Assembly: GCA_024220505.1 (NCBI GenBank)
Contig: JAKZZE010000021.1
Span: forward strand, 868,001-932,000
Source: Rhizopus arrhizus
Taxonomy: Eukaryota > Mucoromycota > Mucoromycetes > Mucorales > Rhizopodaceae
Reading direction: 5' to 3'
DNA length: 64,000 nucleotides
A program made the translations under genes and the position numbers. The notes beneath the pieces were generated by a model. It saw nothing but the letters and a program-made list of their open reading frames with translations. It made no database searches and was not told the origin of the DNA. Positions 22,980 through 33,400 of the stretch are shown piece by piece (the stretch's first letter is position 1; each line of letters starts with the position of its first letter).

Positions 22980-23443
22980 TTAGATCGCATGCAAAACATG
23001 CTTTATGTTTGATGCATGGTCTGAACTATGTTGATCATTGTCTTCAACAGATAATGAAGTTTGTGTTGTTTTACTGATATTAGGATTGAAAGGCTTAAAG
23101 GCACTCAAAAAAGATGTTGGTTTATAAGAACCGATAAGAGTAATTTCATAAAGAACAATATTATATTTGCCAAATGTTGGTTGAATGGCATCATTATGAA
23201 CAAGATACTCTGTAGACTAACTCACGGACGATCTTTAAGCTGAAAGTACAAGTGACGTAAGGTTGACTCGGTGTGTTTCAAAGATAGTCTTATTCAATCG
23301 GATAAAGACATGCATCTCATGCGGCTTGGGAGAAATAGGATCGAGTTACAAACACAAGAACTCACTTTGGTTGAGCGGAAATGTAGTAGTCGCTGTTTGA
23401 CTTGATGACAAAGAGTGATTTCCTTTGGTTCACTCAGTAGCAT
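22980..23443 (-). CDS. Small three-exon protein, unknown function (tentative model, 129 aa)
   Basis: Proposed exons are 23443-23366, 23324-23250 and 23216-22980, all in phase 0. Exon 1 reads MLLSEPKEITLCHQVKQRLL and ends at GTGAGT. Exon 2 begins PHEMHVFIRLNKTIFETHR after CCCAAG. Exon 3 gives STEYLVHNDAIQPTFGKYNI and VLYEITLIGSYKPTSF, then a Ser/Asp/His-rich tail ending HVLHAI. The last exon is the best supported. The second intron would be only 33 nt, and the alternative frame there (LRHLYFQLKDRP) is also protein-like but needs a 16-nt gap. The gene may therefore carry a small indel. No family recognised. Confidence 0.42.
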
Positions 23444-23773
23444 ATTTGAAATAGTTGTATTTATTTAATTCATCTTATTGCATCTAAGCTGTTTTCGTCT
23501 CCTTTTACACACACACCCCCTTCATTAAACTGTTTCTATATCTTTTATGCATCTGCGTCTTTTATGAGTAGAGCAACATATATTGCAAACTGTATTCTTC
23601 TTGATAGCAATAGACTTCACTTTTGAGGTATTTTTTTTTATCAAAAGTACTTTTGGAAATGAGAATGTGCTTAAAGGAACGTTGTTACTGAACAAAAAAA
23701 AAAAAAAAAGATTCTATTACGTTTACTATGCAATCATTGTATCCTAAAATATAAGTGGCTTCAATCCTGTATT
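23444..23773. other. Short intergenic region, no gene
   Basis: 330 bp between two minus-strand genes, AT-rich with an A13 run at 23695-23709. It presumably holds the promoter of the 22980 gene and the terminator of the coiled-coil gene. Confidence 0.4.
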
Positions 23774-24703
23774 TTAATAAACTTTATTTTTGTGCCTGTG
23801 GCTAAACAGAAAATTACTTTTAATGGAAATTTTCTTTTTGCTTTGTTTTGTGGGCATCACTTCTATAGATTGATTGTCTTCTTCTGATGAAGAGAAAGTA
23901 TCGCTCACTAAAGGAGGTGCTGTCGTATTTGTATCATCTGTTGTTGTTTCTTCTAAAGCTTTGTAATTATTAAATCCATGTAATGTTCCTTCCATCGCAT
24001 TCATCATTTCCTATTTTAAACATAAGTAAAAAGAAGAAGAGGAAAATCGTCATTTTACATTAATTCTCTCAATCAGTTCATCCGATTGTTTTCTACCGTC
24101 AACGATGGCAGAATTAGCTGTTTGATTTGCTGTCTATTGTTGTAAGATGAATTAAAAAAAAAAGTAAGACTTAACTTTTTCTTTTGTTACCTCTGCTGTA
24201 TCACATAATTGACTTGTATAACCAAGTCCACCAGTCAAAGTAGATGATGGTTGTTGTGAATGATCTATTAAAGTATTCTCTATTCGCAGTTGTTGCTTTA
24301 AAGCCTTGTTTTCATTTTCCAGTTTCAAAATGAGATCAAGATTCTCATTTGTTTGATCTACTTGTGCCTTTGTTAACGCGTCTATCTCTGCTTGATGCTG
24401 CTTCATTAAGAATTTTTCCTTTTCTTCAAGTCTTTGTTTAATTTCATTATAAGCCATTTCATATTCTACAGCTTTTTTTTTCCACTCCATCACGATTATC
24501 TTCAAGTTATTAATGGTTGACTATACAAAATAGTCAATAGAATGTAATGTGTAAATGTGTGGTTATTTTACTTCTTTTTGTTCTAGACTTTTTAATAAAT
24601 CATTATAATGAGTATTTTCATTATGAATGTCTGTCACTGATTTTCTATTGTTATTATTGCCAGTAGATGGTGTTGGTGGTAAAGGTCTTTTTGTAACAGT
24701 CAT
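23774..24703 (-). CDS. Coiled-coil protein of unknown function (257 aa)
   Basis: Four exons, 24703-24572, 24520-24191, 24133-24059 and 24010-23774, join in phase 0 across introns of 48-57 nt. The N-terminus is Pro-rich (MTVTKRPLPPTPSTGNNNN). Exons 1-2 encode a continuous heptad-like region, about residues 35-135 (LLKSLEQKE, KIIVMEWKKKAVEYEMAYNE, LDLILKLENENKALKQQLRI). Exon 3 (ANQTANSAIVDGRKQSDELI) is a further amphipathic helix. The C-terminal part is Thr/Asp-rich and then basic (KQSKKKISIKSNFLFSHRHK). It is likely to dimerise and act as a structural or adaptor protein. No signal peptide or catalytic motif is present. Exon edges at consensus sites make the gene credible, but the family is not recognised. 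Confidence 0.68.
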
Positions 24704-25040
24704 AATAGTTGAAAGGAAAGAGAGAGAAAGCAATCAGCTTCTCTTTTAAACTTTTTCCAATAAAGCATCTTGTTTTCATTTAAATGTCACTGCGTCGTGA
24801 ATTGCCATTTATAGTTGGGAAATGAAAACATCAAGAAAACAATCGCATTTTAATATCCTTTTATTCTTCTCTTTTTTACGTGATGAATTAAAAGAAATTA
24901 ACTCGATCATTTCTCTCTCTCTCTCTCTTTATTTTTAACTTCATGATGATAATTAAACAGAAAGGAATTGTTTATGATTATGACTTAAAAAAGAAACTTT
25001 TTTTTTTACTTACGTACATATGATCTGTCATCATTGTTTA
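24704..25040. other. Gene-free spacer before the transposon nest
   Basis: AT-rich upstream region of the coiled-coil gene with a (CT)n patch at 24915-24930. It ends with the TA dinucleotide at 25039-25040 that borders the inverted repeat. Confidence 0.4.
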
Positions 25041-25490
25041 CTGTCGTTCCACCGCCAATTGGACCTTTTTTTTTTTTGGAAATCGTGGTCGGGCTTTACA
25101 AAAAAACTATTACTTTTTTCAGAGTAGTTTGATCTAAAATAGAAATGTATTTGCTAACTTGCTTGAAAATAAATTGATCATAAAGAATAATTTTATTTTG
25201 GTCACTTTACTGAAATACCTTCAATTGAACAGTATTTTGAAAACAGTGGTTGGACTTTTGAGACAATTTCACTGCCTTTTCGAGATAAGTTGTCCCAAAA
25301 AAAAGAAACTCTATTACTCGCTTTTTTACAAATTCTTTTGGCCATGTGTAATGAGATATAGAATATTTCATTAAACAGTTACCAAATTGATTTACGGAGT
25401 GATGAATAAAATCACGAAAAAGCTCTAATGATACCGCTTCACTAGCTTCAATAATCCTTGAACTGAGTGTTCTCATATCTTTAAAATTAC
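25041..25490 (-). repeat. Left long inverted repeat (450 bp)
   Basis: The reverse complement of 30707-31151. The only differences I noticed are in the length of the poly-T run near 25065-25077 and isolated substitutions (for example near 25156 and at base 2). It contains the last 89 codons of a Tc1-type transposase plus its 3' flank and terminal repeat. Confidence 0.88.
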
Positions 25491-25700
25491 TTTGCTTGAT
25501 CTTAAAATAAAACCAGAACTGTTCAATGGTTGAGGTCTGGTAAATAAGTAGGAATATGCGCATGTGTGTACCTTCTTTTTATAATTATGGGATCAACCAT
25601 TTCTGGAATATGAATTGGAGTATAATATGAACTCTCTGCAGCTTAGAAAAGTATATTTGTTGATACCAAGTTATAAATAATCCATTTATCAGCACTACTT
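25207..25700 (-). pseudogene. Tc1-type transposase, C-terminal part, decayed
   Basis: The minus-strand frame carries the end of a DDE_3-type catalytic core. IPEMVDPIIIKRR and AHIPTYLPDLN occur in one frame. IEQFWFYFKIKQSNFKDMRT and RIIEASEAVSLELFRDFIHH occur in the next. Together they correspond to the ...LPDLNPIEQFW signature around the last acidic residue of Tc1 transposases, with a frameshift at the junction. Upstream sequence to about 25860 is translated only in fragments with stops. It is not expected to make an active enzyme. Confidence 0.7.
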
Positions 25701-26269
25701 CCAAAACATTTGCAAGTTGATTTTTTTCAAATACAAGAATCAACCTTAAGGTTGGCTAAATGAACCTTTCTAACATCTTGGATGTCAGATGAGGCCTAGA
25801 AAGCTTAAATATCGTTCAACTTTATTCATATTGAACAAAATAATGAAGAGGCTATTCACGCCCAGAGTTATAGAATTCCTAAAAAAAAAAAGTTGAAAAC
25901 GTTAATAAATACTATTGTTAAAAATTTAAATTTAATTAGGATCCTATCGCTAAGTGGTTTTTATTTCAATATGACAGTAAGAATAAATAGGAAGACGTGT
26001 AAAAAAAGCTTCATTATATCACAACGTAGTCCACTTATTCACGTTGCATTTACTGCAAACACTTATTTGTTCTGTTTTTGTTTCTTATTGATGACTCGTA
26101 TTTGTTTACGATACTTTCGTTTTCCATTATTGTAAACGGCATTTAATTTTTCAATAGAATTCATGGTTGAGCTGTAAATTCATGAAACATGTGTGCCATC
26201 ATTCAAATAGAAATTACTTGTCATTTTTGTTTTTAGTATGCAGATACAGTGCCCCACTAAACCCTTCAA

Positions 26270-26326
26270 GTGTTTTTTTTTTTTCGTTTTTTTTTTTCGT
26301 TTTTTTTTTTTTTTTTCGTTTTTTGC
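26270..26326 (+). repeat. Interrupted poly-T tract, (T)nCG
   Basis: Runs of 10-19 T are separated three times by CG and followed by TTTTTTGC. It is preceded by TACAGTGCCCCACTAAACCC (from 26249), which looks like a Tc1-type terminal sequence next to TA. The tract may mark the edge of yet another element. Confidence 0.55.
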
Positions 26327-26409
26327 TTGTCACCGAGTTTTGAGTACTACAATTGGTAGCATGTTATACCTCGTTTGAAAGCTACGGTGACAGAGTACTT
26401 GTATAATGT

Positions 26410-28120
26410 TTAAACTCTGAGATCCATGTAATGACTACGGAGTAATGGCATTTTAAAAACAGACACACACATTTGAAGAGTTTTGTGGGGCATTGTATCA
26501 TCTGATTTTGTGGGATTTGTCAAGAAATTCTCCAGAAACGCAGGTATTGGGTTTGTAAGTGTTGGAAGGAAGATTGTTCCACGTACCCAGAAGGGGCTAT
26601 ATTCATATTTAGGAGTGCTAAGGGGCTTATCACGACCGAGCGCTTCATGAATGCTTCTTGGTGATTCTAATACAGACAAAGTAAATATCCAAAGTAGCAT
26701 GACAATATTTTCGAAAAGACATAAGAGTTCGAATCCATGATAGTAACACATCAGAGAGATCAAGCAAGCTACTTTTCATTGAAATATCATACGCATACCG
26801 ATGAATATACAAGCCAAAGTCAATTAATGCCAAAGAACATACTTCACCTTGGGTACCACAAAGTTGCAAATTTGGAATTGGCCGATTTTTTCCTCTTGTA
26901 AAAATACATTATCAATTAAACATTTGGTTTATATAGCCAGTTTTGTCTTGTCGTCATGTATCTTTTTGTTATACTTAGTTGATCTAGCAGTTTCAAAATG
27001 ACATATATCGATATCGTCAATATGAGCTTTATCAACTATACAGAGAAAACGACCATCCACTTTGCATTCAATAGTGTGTGGTTTATCATTGTTGTTCACG
27101 CATTTTGTTTTTGTGGTTGTTTTGGACACAGAATCGCCCCACTTAATGTATTGAGATTCTTTGCTAAATAATAGCTCTAAGATTTCACCCCATAGTTGTA
27201 TAATGTAGTCAGCTTCAGTGGCGTCTGATTCATTTGCTGTAAGAATATACGAACGCTCAAGATAGCAATTTATTCTAAGTATGCATTGCTAGTTAGTTTT
27301 TGTCTTATTTTCGCATCATTGATAGTCCATGATTCAAATAGTACTTACACATGACTCAATATCTCAAAAACACGCTGTTCTGATGTTTAAGTTTTCTCTA
27401 TTTGAGCTAAAGCTATATAATATGCTTTTTCAGCATTTCGTCCTTTAATGTTCTACGAAATTTTAGTTATTTAGTTGACCATAACGAGTTCATAAGACAA
27501 ATTTTAATGATTTTTTTGATGACATTTTCAGTATCACAACTGGCTTTGACTAGGTGTTTCGCTTTGTTAAACCGGAAGACTTTTTCCATGTAAGACCATT
27601 GTTCTTCGGTAAATAATTGTTTCTGTCCAGCTTCGGTACCATTTGTGAGGTCCAGAATACCATTCAAACATAAGCAACAAAGTGTTTTGTTAGTATTACT
27701 TAAAGAGTTGAATTTTGAATATAGTCGCTTTCCATGACTTTAAAATTGAACTGATCGAGCGACCATTAAAACGAATACACATGTCTCCTTCAATGACTTT
27801 CTAAAAAAAATCGATTAAGTTTCCTTAATTTATCGTTGATAAAAAGTGCTAAATACTTCATAGTTAGATTCTGACTCTGGCAAGAGATGTTTACTGTTAT
27901 TTGATTCGCTCTTGAAATTGCTTTGAAATTCTTCTTCATAATTCAGTTTTCTTTCAGTCTCATGCCTTTTTGATGAAAGGTACAGTTTTCTTTCATTCAG
28001 TTGCACCCGAAAGCCATCTACTCCAGTGGTTCTTTCAATCTACAACATAAAAAATTACCCAACTAAAACATGATGTTATTTTAAGAAAATGTTACTTACA
28101 GGCACATCGTTTTCAATTTA
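26410..28120 (-). pseudogene. Decayed multi-exon gene of a Mucorales-associated protein family
   Basis: Read right to left, segments in shifting frames are IERTTGVDGFRVQLNERKLY (about 28040), NYE joined by a 58-nt intron to KVIEGDMCIRFNGRSISS, CCLCLNGILDLTNGTEAGQ (about 27670), DATEADYIIQLWGEILELLF followed by KWGDSVSK (27240-27130), KVDGRFLCIVDKAH with HFETARSTKYN, and LQLCGTQGEVCSLALIDFGL (26860-26760). The layout of W-x-E-LF, KWGDS, (V)DGR-x-L and E-x-A-R, followed by a G-x-E-G-E-V-CS-type core, is one I associate with a large uncharacterised family in Mucorales genomes. This is from memory and not verified. Function is unknown. Stops and shifts make it a pseudogene, or a gene with many undetected introns. 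Confidence 0.5.
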
Positions 28121-28480
28121 TTTGAGATATTTGCAGATAATAAAGTGAGAAATAGAAAGGAAAATACTACTTGAAAACTAGTGAATGAGTCTCAATGTAA
28201 TCTCTTTATTAGATTTCAAGACGAGAGAAAGAACCCATTTAATCAAACTGCGCCTTTATATAAGAAATAAAATTATTCAGGGACCGAAGTGAGCTCAAGG
28301 TCAATTTTAGTATTGAACTTGAACAATATAAACATTGTAAATGAGTCTTAGAGAATATGTAATAAGTAATATTATGTATTCGGTACTTGTTATCTCTTAC
28401 ATAAGTTCTGAGTAATCTCATACGAATAATAAGTATTAATGAGGTAAATACGACATTGTTCCTTGATCCATTCCGCTATT
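28070..28480 (-). repeat. Diverged repeat, partner of 39695-40055 in inverted orientation
   Basis: Read on the minus strand, this segment resembles 39695-40055 on the plus strand over most of its length. Shared blocks include GTCGTATTTACCTCATTAA, ACTTATTATTCGTATGAGAT, TCTCTCGTCTTGAAATCTAA and GCAAATATCTCAAAT. Identity by eye is roughly 80 percent. It covers the end of the 28390-28662 frame and non-coding sequence after it. Confidence 0.7.
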
Positions 28481-28662
28481 TGTGGTTTGCTCGGGTCAAT
28501 GTGGAAAATACTCTCCTCTAAATCCTTTTTCAGCTTATAAAGGGTTTGTTCACGGTTTAATCCTCCACAAAAACTGTTATAATATTTGGAATAATCAAAA
28601 TCTTTTGTAGTTTTAACGACATATTCAACAGAGCTGGCATAAAGAAAGCCGTCTATACACAT
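28390..28662 (-). pseudogene. Fragment of unknown gene within transposon nest
   Basis: An open frame of 90 codons (FLYASSVEYVVKTTKDFDYS, GLNREQTLYKLKKDLEESIF, ending INTYYSYEITQNLCKR). A GTAAGA donor inside codons LCK suggests it was an internal exon. The last part (TYYSYEITQ) is shared with the 39.7-kb relic. It is probably part of the same decayed family or a repeat-borne gene. Confidence 0.35.
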
Positions 28663-29432
28663 GAATAAATAGTTTATTTTTAAACACGCGTTTATTTACG
28701 TATCCGAATAAAGGACAAGATGCCAATAGTATTTACGCAGACTCATTTGTATTTTATTTTGTAAAATAAGTTGTTTCAAAATAATGCTAATAAAAGTATG
28801 AAACACGAATAATAGTCATGCAGCATGGAGAAGCCAATCAAAGAAAATGCAATTAGAATTCAGAAGCTGATGACGATATGGCTTCACTGTAAATAATAGC
28901 GTTTTTTTCTTGTGCTATCTCCAAGTGGATTCAATCATGAAGAAAGTGATGGGAAGTAGTGACGCATGGGGTAAGCTATTTGTTCCAATACCTATTGTAA
29001 ATATAGCTTCCGTCGGTAACCCATATAGCTGTAAATGAAGCTATGGATGACTATAGGAAAACTATATTTGAAAATAGATATTACAGGGCGCAATGTTGTA
29101 GTGATATATTCATAGCTGTGCTAAAGCAATAAATGTTTATAAAACCAATATATACACTGCAAATAATTTAAGAATAATAAGTCAGTAATATTCGCTTGAA
29201 ATTCGAAATTCTAGGTCGAGAAAATTCTCTTAAGAGTTGTTTGAGACCGTCAGAACAAAGCAGGAAATGTTATTATGCTAGAGTTTCTTGAACTTTTATT
29301 TTATAGCGTATTCCAAAGATGTATAGGAGTGAAATAAACGAAGACTTTTAAAGATCAACCTTCTTTTTCTCTCGGTCATTTCCGGCTTACTTTTCTTATA
29401 CTCATTACATTTTACACTTTCATAATTTCAAT

Positions 29433-30706
29433 GTTCTCTATCGAAGAACAACTCCACATGATGAAGTAACAGATTACTGCCCTTCAGGAACAACTCAATA
29501 GTGATTCTACTCCTATGCAGTCAGCGAATGACACTGCTCACTCAGTGGGTACTCGCCTCCACAATGACTGGTCATTTTCCGATCCTCTTACCGAATTGAT
29601 GAACCTGGATATCCTTTACATACTTCTAATTTACTCTCGGACTCTGAACATAGGACTATTATTGAGCTTTGCCCTCTTATGACACATCTTGAATATAAAG
29701 CCCTAGCTACCATTCCTACAGCTGAACGTTTAATGAACAAAGGTCAACGATATGAAGACAGATCTCTCAAGCATCTTCAATATCTTTTGTCCGCAGCTTT
29801 TCGTCCCTTGGATATTCTCAGCCATGAACTCGTCTCCTCTGAATCGGGCAATCCGAATCTCAAGCGTTACTGTACTATGTTCAGAGGTATTTGTAAACTT
29901 TTGCTTCATATATGTTCTACCATGGCCCAAGCTCGAAACAATATTGTTCTTCTAACGGTCAATCCTTCATTTTCGTTAGAACAGGATCAAGAGATACAAT
30001 ACACTCTTCCTTTGGATAAATTCCAAAATACTTTGATTCAACAAACTGCAGCAAGAAAGGCCACTCGTGAGACAACTGTCAATAGACGTCAACATTGCCG
30101 TTTTATATCAAGCAACTCTATCAATTCTAGCTCCTTGAATTTTCCGGATCAGCAGTTTTTTCGGTCGGGTTCACCCTCACAGCAGGATGGTTACATCAAC
30201 AACAACTCAGGCAACAACAGCAACTTCAACAGCAACAACAACTCTATCATCAATACTAACAACAACCGACCCAGTAGGAGGTCGGCTCAGCAAGTATACT
30301 ATAAAATGGACAGAAGTTTACAACGGCTCGTTTGTTAACACAACAATACAATCCGGTTACCGCATTACTTTCCATACACCACCTCCCGCTACCTCAACCC
30401 CTACACTAATCGTGCCATTCTCAACCGAACAATCTCATCTGATCGATCAAGCAATCCAAGATTTATTGGCGAAAGAAGCGATCGAGAAGGTATCAGCCCA
30501 GCAAGTTCAGCAAAATCCGGGATTCTACAGTTCAATGTTTGTCATTCCCAAAAAGAAATGGCGGCGTTCGACAGGTTTTCAATCTGAAGAAATTGAACCA
30601 ATATTTGGAGGATGTTCATTTCAAGATGGAAACAATCAGGGAAGTATCGCAAATGATAAGACCAAACGGTTACTTAGATGGAAAAAATATTGTAAATAAA
30701 TCCAAG
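29433..30706 (+). mobile_element. Truncated DIRS-like retrotransposon (gag-like ORF and start of reverse transcriptase)
   Basis: The gag-like frame begins MFSIEEQLHMMK, is broken by a TAA, and shifts frame near 29595. It then runs as LIDEPGYPLHTSNLLSD and TIPTAERLMNKGQRYEDRSL, then FRPLDILSHELVSSESGNPN, and ends in an Asn-rich region. An overlapping frame continues GGRLSKYTIKWTEVYNGSFV and HLIDQAIQDLLAKEAIEK. It then reaches the reverse-transcriptase start FYSSMFVIPKKNGGVRQVFN (one shift) and HFKMETIREVSQMIRPNGYL. The KKNGG-R-VFNLK-LN plus HFKMETI pattern is typical of DIRS elements. The RT catalytic core, RNase H, methyltransferase and tyrosine recombinase are absent. The element stops about 25 bp before the right inverted repeat. 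Confidence 0.8.
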
Positions 30707-31151
30707 GTAATTTTAAAGATATGAGAACACTCAGTTCAAGGATTATTGAAGCTAGTGAAGCGGTATCATTAGAGCTTTTTCGTGATTTTATTCATCACTC
30801 CGTAAATCAATTTGGTAACTGTTTAATGAAATATTCTATATCTCATTACACATGGCCAAAAGAATTTGTAAAAAAGCGAGTAATAGAGTTTCTTTTTTTT
30901 GGGACAACTTATCTCGAAAAGGCAGTGAAATTGTCTCAAAAGTCCAACCACTGTTTTCAAAATACTGTTCAATTGAAGGTATTTCAGTAAAGTGACCAAA
31001 ATAAAATTATTCTTTATGATCAATTTATTTTCAAGCAAGTTAACAAATACATTTCTATTTTAGATCAAACTACTCTGAAAAAAGTAATAGTTTTTTTGTA
31101 AAGCCCGACCACGATTTCCAAAAAAAAGTCCAATTGGCGGTGGAACGACTG
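30707..31151 (+). repeat. Right long inverted repeat (445 bp)
   Basis: Reverse complement of 25041-25490. The 89-codon frame at 30721-30990 is identical at the protein level to the end of the left transposase relic (MRTLSSRIIEASEAVSLELF ... LKVFQ). Such identity between copies 5 kb apart implies recent duplication, gene conversion or fold-back origin. Confidence 0.88.
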
Positions 31152-31234
31152 TATTTATGAAGAAGATCCTAATTTGGTATAATAATACATCATGAATTAT
31201 TTGATCTCATAATTTTACTATTTATTATTAATAC

Positions 31235-31268
<34 letters not shown>

Positions 31269-31291
31269 AAAAAAATCTATAAATTCTTATT

Positions 31292-33124
31292 TTATTCTCT
31301 AGAAATATCACGACCCCAGAATGTCTTCTTTGTCCAATCAGTAATGACCAACCATCTGTTACGAGCAGAAAAGATGTTTGAGATATAAGCAGAACGCCAG
31401 AAAGCAAAGGTAGCCACACCACCCGAAGCCAAGTTACCAGGACCCAAAGGTAGATCAGCAATAGCTTTATCAGATCCGATATAACAAAGGGAACCTTGAT
31501 GAGAGTAGTGGAAAGGCTTGATGTCCTGTGCCTTTTGCAACTTGCGTAATTTCTTTGCTTTTTCCTCTCCTGTGGCGGCATTTTCAATTTCAGCCTCATA
31601 GTGTTCTGTGGCATGAAGCTGAGCAAAGACACGAGCAAGGTATTTACCTTGCTGAGCAGCCACTTGAGCTGTAGGGGCATATTTGGTAGCAGTACAGTCA
31701 CCTAAAGCATAGATATCTTGGGTGCCTGACATACGGAGCCAATCGTCAACAACCAAACCACGACGGACGTTTTGTGCCTCGGGATATTGAGCCATCAAAT
31801 TCTTGATAAGAGGACGAGAGGTGTTACCTGTAGCCCAGACAAGGAGACCATAAGGAATGGCATCTACCTTACCATCCGGTCTTTGAACAACAATTTCCTT
31901 TTCCTTGACTTCCTTGACCATCGTCTTGGTGTGAATATCAATATGTTGTTCTTTGAAGGTGGATTCGGTATAATCAATCAATTGCTTGGAGAATGCGGGA
32001 AGTACATTAGGCATGGCTTCAACTAAAGTAATCTTGACTTTACCGGCGAGTTCTATATATATAAAGGGAGGGAGAGGGATGAGGTATATACGCATCAATA
32101 AATTTGCAAAACTTACCAGGATACCAAGCAGTCAAGTCATCTACCAAGAAATCATGTAATTCAGCAGCATATTCAACACCAGTAGGACCACCGCCTACAA
32201 CCACCATGTGTAACAAACGTTCGATCTCTTCTTGAGATTGACCGGGGAAAGCAGCAGTCTCGATACAATCCATCAATTTAGTACGAATCTTTTGAGCATC
32301 CCATACTTCCTTCAAGAAACAACCGTATTCCTCAACACCCTTAATACCGAACGTTTGACTCTGAGCACCCACACCAAGAACTAAATAATCATAGGCAATG
32401 GTACTCGTTGCACTTTCACCCTTGATTTCGGAATTATCTTTTTACCCCAAATTTTTGATAAACATTAAATCATTATGATCTTTTTTTCTATTTGCTTACC
32501 AACAATTGTAATTTCCTTTTTGGTTGCATTAATTTCTGTGCATTCGGCTTCATACACCTTGACTTCATTTGCTTTGTGACGAGTGATGAAACGAATAGGC
32601 TCAACGAGTGAACGGAAATCCAATGTGCCGACTGTACAACTTGGTAAAAGAGGAGTGAACAAGAAATAGTTACGAGGTGACACAACAACCACGTTGTAGA
32701 GATTAGTATCTATAGCCTTTAAAAATGAAGTAGATGCCCAGCCACTGCCTAGGACGACGATGGTCTTCTTGTTGGGATCAGAAGGAATAGGATCCATGGT
32801 AGGATGAAGATGTTTATACATTGCTACCAACATCAATCAAACCGTCTCCTCCTTTCTCTTTCAACTTACTATAAAACGTATAACCAACAAAACCAGCAGC
32901 ACCCAACTTGGCAGTTGTCTTGATCAATTTCCATTTTGAATACACTTTCTTATCTGAAGTAGAAGCAGTAGTAGAATTATATCTTTGAAGGTTACGTCGC
33001 ACAACAGGTGTCTGTCGATAAGCCGCTTTTTATATATAAATTAGCATGTGCAAGCGCGTGAATGTGTGAAATTGTATACGGAATATTTCGATTTACCTCG
33101 AAGTGTCCTTGTAACAGATTGCAT
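31292..33124 (-). CDS. Type II (alternative) NADH:ubiquinone oxidoreductase, mitochondrial
   Basis: Five exons, 33124-33097, 33025-32870, 32823-32500, 32437-32117 and 32052-31292, give 529 aa with all phases closing. The enzyme oxidises NADH and reduces ubiquinone without pumping protons. The leader MQSVTRTLRAAYRQTPVVRR is a mitochondrial targeting peptide, followed by a short hydrophobic segment (LGAAGFVGYTFY). The FAD-binding Rossmann motif TIVVLGSGWASTSFLKAIDT is near residue 77, and the NADH-binding motif VVVGGGPTGVEYAAELHDF near residue 248. DIYALGDCTATKYAPTAQVAAQQG and LCYIGSDKAIADLP, with the C-terminal SARNRWLVITDWTKKTFWGRD, complete the family pattern. No EF-hand insert is seen. Matrix versus outer-face orientation cannot be decided. 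The intron at 32869-32824 is needed to avoid a stop after GSNV. Confidence 0.93.
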
Positions 33125-33400
33125 TTTCTTTGTGAATTGAATTCAAAAGTGAAAAGAAGAGAGAAAAAAGAAAAAAGAGAAGGAAAAAAAGAAAAAGTTA
33201 TCAGAGACAATAAAAGGGGCTTAAATTTTACAAGATTTTCCGACATTTGACAAGGACAAGTATGGAAATTTTAATTGTAAATCATTGAGAAAAAAAGTTG
33301 TGTGAAAACATTTTATTTAAATAAAAAAAAGGATGGGATATACAGTAAAGAGAAAAAGAAAGGATGCGAAGTTGAATATATAAAAGGATGTATATTTAAA

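Larger units (their letters stand above)
25041..31151. mobile_element. 6.1-kb composite unit bounded by long inverted Tc1/mariner-type repeats
   Basis: The left end CTGTCGTTCCACCGCC (25041) and the right end, read inward as CAGTCGTTCCACCGCC (31151), are each flanked outside by TA, the Tc1/mariner target. The outermost 445-450 bp are near-identical inverted copies containing the 3' end of a transposase gene. The roughly 5.2-kb interior carries a (T)nCG low-complexity patch, decayed lineage-specific genes on the minus strand, and a truncated DIRS-like retrotransposon on the plus strand. This could be one fold-back transposon with captured cargo, or two truncated Tc1 copies in opposite orientation with other insertions between. 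The TA flanks are expected in both cases and do not decide. Confidence 0.6.

Noticed and set aside
26725..26740. GTTCGAATCC resembling a tRNA T-loop
   Set aside because: It lies inside a decayed coding segment and the upstream 70 bases do not fold as a tRNA.
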